Source: Haliclystus octoradiatus (Eukaryota; Cnidaria; Staurozoa; Stauromedusae; Haliclystidae). Taken from it: a stretch of 64,000 nucleotides of DNA. The stretch is from the NCBI GenBank assembly GCA_916610825.1, contig OU744450.1, forward strand, positions 3,064,578 through 3,128,577, given 5' to 3'. Of this stretch, positions 48,901 to 57,900 are shown piece after piece. The stretch's first letter is position 1, and the number at the start of each line of letters is the position of its first letter. The position numbers were made by a program, and so were the translations under genes. The notes under the pieces are model-generated. The model saw nothing but the letters and a program-made list of their open reading frames with translations. It ran no database searches and was not told where the DNA came from.

Positions 48901-51900
48901 AGGTTGCTACATCAATAATTTCAAAACTGTGGTATGAATTTATCACGTGTAATTTCCCACAAAACAAGATTAAACTCGAGAAGAAGATACTAGATATGGA
49001 AGAAGAGTGGCAGTTTCCATTCAGCTGGGCTGCAGTTGATGGGTGCCATTTGCCCATTAAATGCCCCCCTGGTGGTCCAAAAGCATGCAAGGAGTATCAC
49101 AATTTTAAAAATTTTTACTCGGTTGTTTTAATGGCAATGGTAGATGGAAAACAAAGATTTGTGTGGGGTAGCTGTGGATTTCCTGGCAATTCCCACGATT
49201 CAATAATTTTGCAATCAACGGAGTTGTGGGCATCCCAGGAAAAAGGAAATCTCCCCCAATTAGAACAAAGGATAGGGAACACTACGATACCAGCAATTGT
49301 GTTGGGAGATTCAGCTTTTCCGTTTTCAAATTGGTTGATGAAACCCTACACACAAGACCATGTGACAGAGGAACAGCGATATTTCAATTACAGACTTAGC
49401 AGAGCAAGGATGGTTGTTGAAAGTGCATTTGGCCAGATGAAAGGCAGGTGGAGGGTACTGCTGAATAGATCAGAACGTCATCACTTTGAAACAAAGAAAT
49501 CAGCATTAGCATGTATGGTCCTTCACAATATATGCATTGAAATGGAAGATAAGCTGCCTTCCACTCTGGATCTATCTTCATCAAATAATTCAGGTCAAAA
49601 ACGTGATCGAGAACAAATCAGAAAAATTCTCCGAATGAGAGAGTGTAAACGCACTAATGATAAAGGCCCATCATCCGCTGTTATAATTAGAAATACCATA
49701 ACAACAATGCTCTGGGATGAGAAGAAGAATATATCTACTATATCTACTCAGTCAAAAAACAAACATTAAGCAGTAACTTACATAAAATATATTAACAAAC
49801 AATATCTAGAATATTATTTGAAATATTCCCATTTATAATCTACGCACTTTTACTTTTCAACTAAAAATCCTATGTTAATTGCACAATACAAGTATTTGAT
49901 ATAATTATTATTCTTACAATGAATTCTTCAATTTGAATTGAATCTATATATCAACACAATTATTACACCTCACTCAGTTGCTTGTTCTACTAGCCCAATT
50001 TGAAAACCTTAAACCTGTGTATAGCAAGTTAGCAACCAGCTATTGATATTAAAGATTCTTGGCCATTGCAGAGAGGTGACCTTTGGATAAAGGCAAAATT
50101 CAATAGAAATTAACATTTTTAACAATTTGTAGATAGGTGGTTTCTCTATTAGGGTGACCTTTATACACAGGTTTTACTGATTATATAAAATCTTCTGTAT
50201 TCATTATCCGGTTCAACATTATTCATAGAGTACTCATGGACCAAGCCGCATACCAATAGATTAGCAACAGTACACCCCAATAATATCTACCTATAGACAA
50301 ATATAATGATTCCATATAGTGATTCAGTGTAGACACATATTTAGCAAAACAATTACCATAAAGCAATAATAGAATAACATAAATTCTCAGTGATTTTAAC
50401 ATTCACCTATAATATTGGGTATGTGACCGCAAATATTGAGTACTATAAAAGGTAGCTTGCTGCTTCTATATTTGTAGTGTTGAATCCCCACCCTGCCTAA
50501 TATGGATAGGTGACAATGACTGAACTTGTATTGTATATGGTCACACAATAGTAAGACATACAAATGCTAATATATATATGAAAATGCATTTCCATTCATT
50601 TGTAATAGATTGTTCATACAAAAATGTTGATATAATTGGTATATCCTATTCTACAATAAACGTTTAAGTAACTTTGAATAACATCAAAATCAAATCCATT
50701 CACACTGTAATTATAAGTTGAATATTTGTGTTTGAAAAATATTAGTTAATTCGAATATATGACTTCAATTTAATTGAACATTAATACATTAATATTGTAT
50801 GTGATAATATAGATTAAGTATTCCTTGTTGGTGTTTGAAGCCCAGTACAAGGTAATGTGCTATTTACAGATATATTGGTATTACTCACTACTTCTTGCGA
50901 ATAACTAGGGTTAGGATTTAAGTTGGGACTGTGATTAATGTAGGGATTAGGGTTATAATTTGGTACAAAATTTGATGGTGGCATATGGTATGCTGGGGGA
51001 GACATAACTTGGCTGCGATACAAGTGACTCTCATTTTGTTGTAGCTCTAGCATCATCTTCATGAACTGCATATCATGTTGCCTATTTTTCTCAGCCTCTT
51101 CTTTCGCAAATTCAATGAAGCTGGCAACAGGATCATTATTTTTTATATCTTTCAATGCCCTCAAAATTTCATCCACTTGCTCCTTTTTTGTATCTTTTTT
51201 AGTAAGTCCTTTAATGGGGACAAATTGGTTTAAATCGATGCCAGGGCTATTATCCGAAGAACTGCTACCTGGGGAAACTGAAGGCTCTGGAATTGGTTCT
51301 AATGCTTGTTCTGGCTGGCAAGATTCTCTGGATTGTACAAGTGGAAAAAGTTTTTTGAACCATTTTCCAATCTCTTCATCTTCCTCTAATGCGGAGATAC
51401 CAGTTGCCGTTTTTATCGTCAATGCAACTTTCTTGCAATATGAAATGCATTTTTTAAATTTATCCCGCACCTGAAACACTTGAAGATTACAAACCTCAGG
51501 AGTTTTATAATTTTCCATTCGTTCAGAAAGCTGCCTTATAACATTTTCATAATAAACCGAATTTTTTTTGTTTGGAGTATTAGTAAAAATTAGTTCCTTC
51601 TGTAACTTGGCATCACTTGTAATGATGTCCACCACATCTACCACATATGCTGATTTCCAGATTGCTCTTTCTGCAGGAACCTTCTTTTCAAGTTTCATCT
51701 TTTTAGCTGCAGGTGGTAGTGCAGCTTTTGTTGAATCTTTTCCTTGTTTCTTTGGCAATGGTTGGATACTTATTTCTGGAGACGAGGGAGGTCCATCATC
51801 TGACTCGTATAGACATGCCACTGAAAACCTTGATGAACGATTTTCTTCTGGGAAAAGCTCGGATGCCTCATCACTAAAATGCAATATAAAAAGGTTCAAA

Positions 51901-54900
51901 AAGTATGATAAAAAAAAGATGTGGCAGTTGAAATAATAAGCTACCAACAATAAAATGGTCATTATAAATACTAAAACTAGCCAACAGAGAAACCTGTATA
52001 TAACAGCGAGCTATGAGACGTAAATACATTGGTTGCTATATGCAGGTGGCCTTCATATACAGGGTTGACTTTATAGAAACAATATTTGTACATTACAAGA
52101 GTGACCAATATAGAAGTAAAGTTTTTAGCAGCTTGACTGTAGTAGTACTAATTCAGCCAGATTGAATACAGAAGAAAAATCATTGAATGCACAAAGAAAG
52201 GGGGGGGGGGGGCTGTTTCTAAATTGCCTCAATTTTAGAGACTTAGCAGAAATCAACCAACTATACATTTAAATATAATTATTTGTGAAATTTTCAAGTT
52301 ACTATCCAAATACCACATAATACACAACATATGCTGCTCTACGTTGCTTAATTATTGCTTACTTTGGCCTTCAATTTAAAATGTAATCATTTGAATCAAG
52401 TTCATATATACATTTATTGGTGTCAATAATAATAATTGATATTTATTGAAGACACAATACATAAATGCATTGTAGATTACTAACCTGCTGGTTGGAGATG
52501 GTCTACAAGTTTTGCAATAACCTACACTAGCTTGGGCCTTCCACCCTTCTGCTTCTTCTTCTTTCTCCTCATATGTTGAACATTTATAGCGAAGACACAC
52601 AGGTAAACTGCAGTCAATGCAGGTGTACTTGGTTTCACACCAACACAGATAACATTTTGGAACACTGTTGTCAGTCATAATCAAGCAGAAATATTTAAAA
52701 CAAAAAAACTTGAGTTAAAGAAAATTGAGAAATAAATCACAACCTGATGATCGTACACATGTCAGGGATTTAATAAACTACAATCAAAGAATGCTATATT
52801 TATTCACATTTTCACAAGTAATTTATTTGTTTAATATTATGCAATAAGTAGATTGACGACATAATGTGGTCAAGACGTGGACACATGGTGTAACCTAGTG
52901 TCCCAAATTATGATTAAAGTGGGAATTGTCACATTAGAATTACGAAATAACGTACGACCGATTTAATAGGATCATTAATAGATAAATTGAAAAACTAATG
53001 TGTTTACAAATGTGTAGTTGCATTGACAAAGATTAATATTCCTTCATAGTAAATAACAGTACCTCTCCTCCTCTTTGAATGGGTACTGCAGACAGTTTCA
53101 ACTTCGAAGGAAACTAATTTAGTTATTATTATATTCCATTTAGGTGGCCAACCTAATCATGATTGAATAATTGGATGTTGACATCGTGAAGTGCCCTCAG
53201 CAATAAAGATCTTTAAATAAGCCCCAATATACAGAGTGTGTATTACACACTATGAGACATTCATTTATGTCAATGCATTAAAAGTGTTCAAGTGTACAGA
53301 TTTATCATTATTTTGAGTTTGTCAGTTGAGATTTATCATTATTTTGAGTTTGTCAGTTGACGTCCATTTTGATATATTTTCGCGCGTTAAATTTAAAACA
53401 TTGATGTGCGCATGTGCGCATACTAAATGTGATGGGAATAAATTATGCTGGAAGCACGGCACATGATAAGCACGCCCCTTAAAACAGCTGCCATGCCGAC
53501 GCCGCAAATTTTTTTTCCGTAACCCATGGGAAGCAATTTGCCTCATTTCCAGGTGTTGGTGGTCTCGCTCTCGCTGTTAACAAAGCGCGCGTATGTTCGC
53601 TTTCTTTTGCATCTTTGAAAATTTCAACAACACGAATGTAGATCATTTTCAAGCAACATTATCAATGACAATTTCATAGTTCATTTTCAAACAACTTATC
53701 GTTATTTAACTACTTAACAACTCCTGATCAAGAAATCAGCCAGATAACGAAAAAAGGTGAGTCCAAATTCGATTTAGATTAGAATGTTGATAGGTTTCGA
53801 ATGCTTTCATAGGCTACTTCAAACGTGTGTCTCTGTTTCATCTGTCGTTTTGGCCTGCTTCTCATTCTCAATTTAGACAATTTTAGACATCTGTTCAACT
53901 CAGACTTTTCTGACAAATGATAATTTTCATAGCTTTATAACTGGGCATAGAGTATTGGTGTAGCAGGCCTTTTAATTAGGTTTGAATTTGAAAGGTTATC
54001 CCGTTTCTTATTTACTTATTTTTGAATTTAATTCGTATAGTTTTAATATAAATTTGGCAGTAATTTCATAATATTATTTTCACTAATGACTGAAATGTCG
54101 ATAGCATAGTTATAATTTTGGCTAATGATTAAATATTGATCAAATTGTTATGTTGATTTCTAGATGGACATTGAAAAACTAGCCACTGAATCTCTCAGAG
54201 CAGTCATCGCCAACAACTTTCCTGGCTTGAAAGATACTGACGAACTTAACAGCCAATTGTTTGATTTACTACCATTAGACCCCACCAATGTTAAGGTGTG
54301 TTCTATTGAGGGGACACCAGACAAATTCAAAGCCAATTTCACCTGCACTTTACAATCAGATGATGTTAATGCCTTTGTGTCTGCCTATAGTGCTCACAAT
54401 AATGAAACCATTAGAGTGTCCAACAGTAAAATCCTTACAGCAAAGAGCCAATACCAAATATATAAAACGTTTAGATGTCACCACAAAACCAGACACAAGA
54501 ATACGTTAGATGCAGACCGATTGATGAAAGAAAACCCTTCAAAGCGATTCAAGAACACAAACTGTCCCTTCAACTTGACGGTAAAAAAATCTAAAGATGC
54601 CACATCTTTTCCCTTTCAAATGCATCTAGAATGGAACCATAACCATCCAGTTAATTCCCTACAAGCCTGGAACTTCAAGGATATTGGCCCAACTGTGAGA
54701 GAAAATATTTCTGCGTTATTTGAAAATGGCTTATCCCCTGCTTTGGCATATAATGAGTTTACCACGGAAACAGAAGCTAACTGCTTGGGTGACAACTTGA
54801 AATTTCATTTGTTGAAAGGAGATCGCAGCAAATTCCCAAGAAAGTCAGACTTCTACAACATGTACACTGAATTTTGCAAAAGCCACTTTGGTGGTAAGAA

Positions 54901-57900
54901 TGGAGAATCTTTATTTGCTGCATTAGATGATAGAATCGAGGTGCTTAGAGAAATGATACCAGAATTGTCAATCGAAAAGCAAGATATTGACACTCATGAA
55001 GGAGTTCCATTCATGTTGGGTTTTGTAACTCCTGTAATGAAAAGAGTCCACTCTATGGTATGTTGCTAGTCTAGTTCATATGACTAACAAATTAATTAAT
55101 AAAGATGTAGGATTTAGTTATGATATTGTTTATGGTAACACGTCTTCATGGTCTCAGTTGCATATCTGTGTGAAGTGTTGTTTTTAGGATGTGTTGAATG
55201 TGTTGAATGTAAGATCTCATGTGGTATTTTGGGTATTTGCGTGCATGTTGTTTACATGATTCTATTGTTTGAGTGCATGTGATGCCATGTGATAATTAGT
55301 AATGTGTTGTGATTGGTGCTTCGTATTGTCATGTGATTAGTAACTGTTATATGTATTTTGCATGCCTTTTGTTTTCTGTTTCCTCCATGCCGACCCTGTA
55401 AGAATCTTACAGAAGACACAAGCTTTGACCTATTACAAATTTACTTTATTAGCACTACATAATCATAATAGTGTAAAACTTCTGAACATTGCAGTGCTTA
55501 CTGCTCTGAGCAAATTAACAGTGATATTGTTGTGCTATGCACTGGGATCTCATATAACAAAATTTAATGAGACTATGTATATAAAGTATAACGTAATGTA
55601 GTGATTGTAACAATAATGAACTAACAAAGTGTCCAGACATATTTATATTTAGTCAAAACCAACTAGGGTAGGCCTACTATTTGATGTATGAATTTTGATT
55701 AGTTGCTCGGACACCGTTCACTATTTTCTCATAGTGAACGCTGACAAGTTCCCTCACAAATTTTAAAAAGTAAGCAAGCGATTCGCAAATGTTTTTGAAT
55801 GAATTTAATATGGAAGTCTTTAAAATTCCATACATGAGAAATCAAAACTAGAAACAAAGTATGAGATAAAGTTGTTTAACGGGAGGCAGTGTCAGACAAA
55901 AGTTTCAGCCTTCTCCCTTCTGGAATCCTAGACACATTTCAATCTGCCCCAATTGTCGATTCTTACACAAGCCGTCACAAATACGGATTGTTAAATATCA
56001 CAAACGCTAAATGTTATTAAATATGGTTTATTCAGATCATTTGAATAAATGAAAGATAAAGTATGCTAGTCACGGATCTGAGTAGTGACTATCTTAGTTA
56101 TAATTATAATGCGTTGCGTTATCTCAGTGATTTCTATTCTCAGGTAAAACAATCAGCAGAGATGATGTTCATCGATTCTTCATCTAACATGGAAGAATTG
56201 AATTTGAGACTATTTTTACTATGCACACATTCTGTAGCTGGAGCTCTGCCATTGGGAATTTTAATTGTCAGTGATGAGAAAACTGAAACTCTTGTTGCAG
56301 GCCTTGAACTGATGAAAAGGTTAATGGGTGATAATGCATTTCATCATAGTGACAGCCCTGCAGTAATCATTACTGATAACTGCGATGAACTGAGAGATGC
56401 TCTTAGAATTGTCTGGCCTGCAAGCAAGTTAATTCTTTGCGTCTTTCATTTGCTACAGCAAGTATGGAGGTGGCTGCACGAAAAGAAGAATGGAGTAGCC
56501 ATGGAGCATAGGAGAGAAATGCTGCAACAGGTGAAAGACGTTCTTTATGCTAATGACGGGGGCACAATGGAACAAAAAGAGACAATGCTGATTTCTCATA
56601 AATTTCTTCAAACATACAGAAAATGGGCAGTTTATATTAAAAATGTATTGAAAATAAAGGAGGAGTGGGCAATATCGTTTAGAAAAGACATGATTACAAG
56701 AGGTAACAACACAAATAATTATGTTGAATCTCAATTTCTAGTCATTAAAGATGAAATTTTACACCGTACCAAGGAGTACAATGTTGTAGGTTTACTAGAC
56801 AAATTGACTATTGACCTAGAACGTCATTATAAGACAAAATTGCTTTCAGTAGCAGATGGTTCGTTTGATGGAGTTTTCAGCCCTCGCTTCAAAGGAATAA
56901 TGAAGAACATCCCTGATGCTACAGACCTTGGCAAACTAGCAAATCAGGTAGTACACACACACCAAAATACTTTCCTTGTACCAAGTTTCATAGATACTTC
57001 CAGGCATTATCAAGTTGACATGAAGCTAGGTCATTGCGAGTGTCCTGTGGGAAACAACGGTTCTCCTTGCAAGCACCAGTATTTGATCTGGGTGAGCAAC
57101 AAATCAGAGTTTTGCAGTAACTTTTTACCAATATTCAGTGCAACGGAAAGACAAAGATTTGCACAACTCGCTATTGGGCATATGGCACCACTTGAAATGT
57201 ATGCTGGCCTCAGACCAACCCAAACGTCAGAAATGTGTCATATTTATCCAAATGTCCCTCTCGAAAGCACTCCCCCTTTATTCGAATTTGATGATGATCC
57301 AAATACGGCATTGTCCGATACCGATACTGCCAATGAATTGAGTGTTGAGGGTAGCTCTTTACAGTGTGATGCGGATTCAGTTACTACTTCTGCCTTATCG
57401 ACATTGGATGAAATACACTCTATTCTTCGTGAACATGTACACAGTGGCCAGGATTATTTGAAGGCTTTGACGAAGTTCAAGAATAGAATAACTGGCATGG
57501 CAGCATCAAGATTGACAAGTGAATTACATAATTTTGGTAAAGATGCTAGCACAAGGAGGTCAATAAAGGGATCATTGAAAAGAATCTCTACTCAAGGTAA
57601 AATCACAGTACAACCTGGGGCTGTGCAACGTCGCAGAGTCAGTAATGGTTCTCGTCAGAAGCAGAATAAAGGTAACAGTGGGAACAAAGAAATTAAAAGC
57701 AAGTCTCTCTCAAAACGCAAACGAAAACACTGTTTTGTGGAGAATGTAGCAAACAATGAACCAGTGGCAAAAAAGGCTGGCAGATCAATGTTTTCAAAAA
57801 CATTAAAATAGTAAATTAAAATAGAATATTATTAATTTTTATTAAACATTAAATATTACTGATATTTTTTTTTAGTCTCACACAATTTTCTTTATAACAA

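Noticed and set aside
53453-53480. A second right end for a shorter Harbinger element ending before the MULE
   Set aside because: The motif resembles the terminal repeat but lacks GACTGCC and TTA. The true end at 59530 matches the left end over 38 bp with the correct duplication, so this is a subterminal motif.
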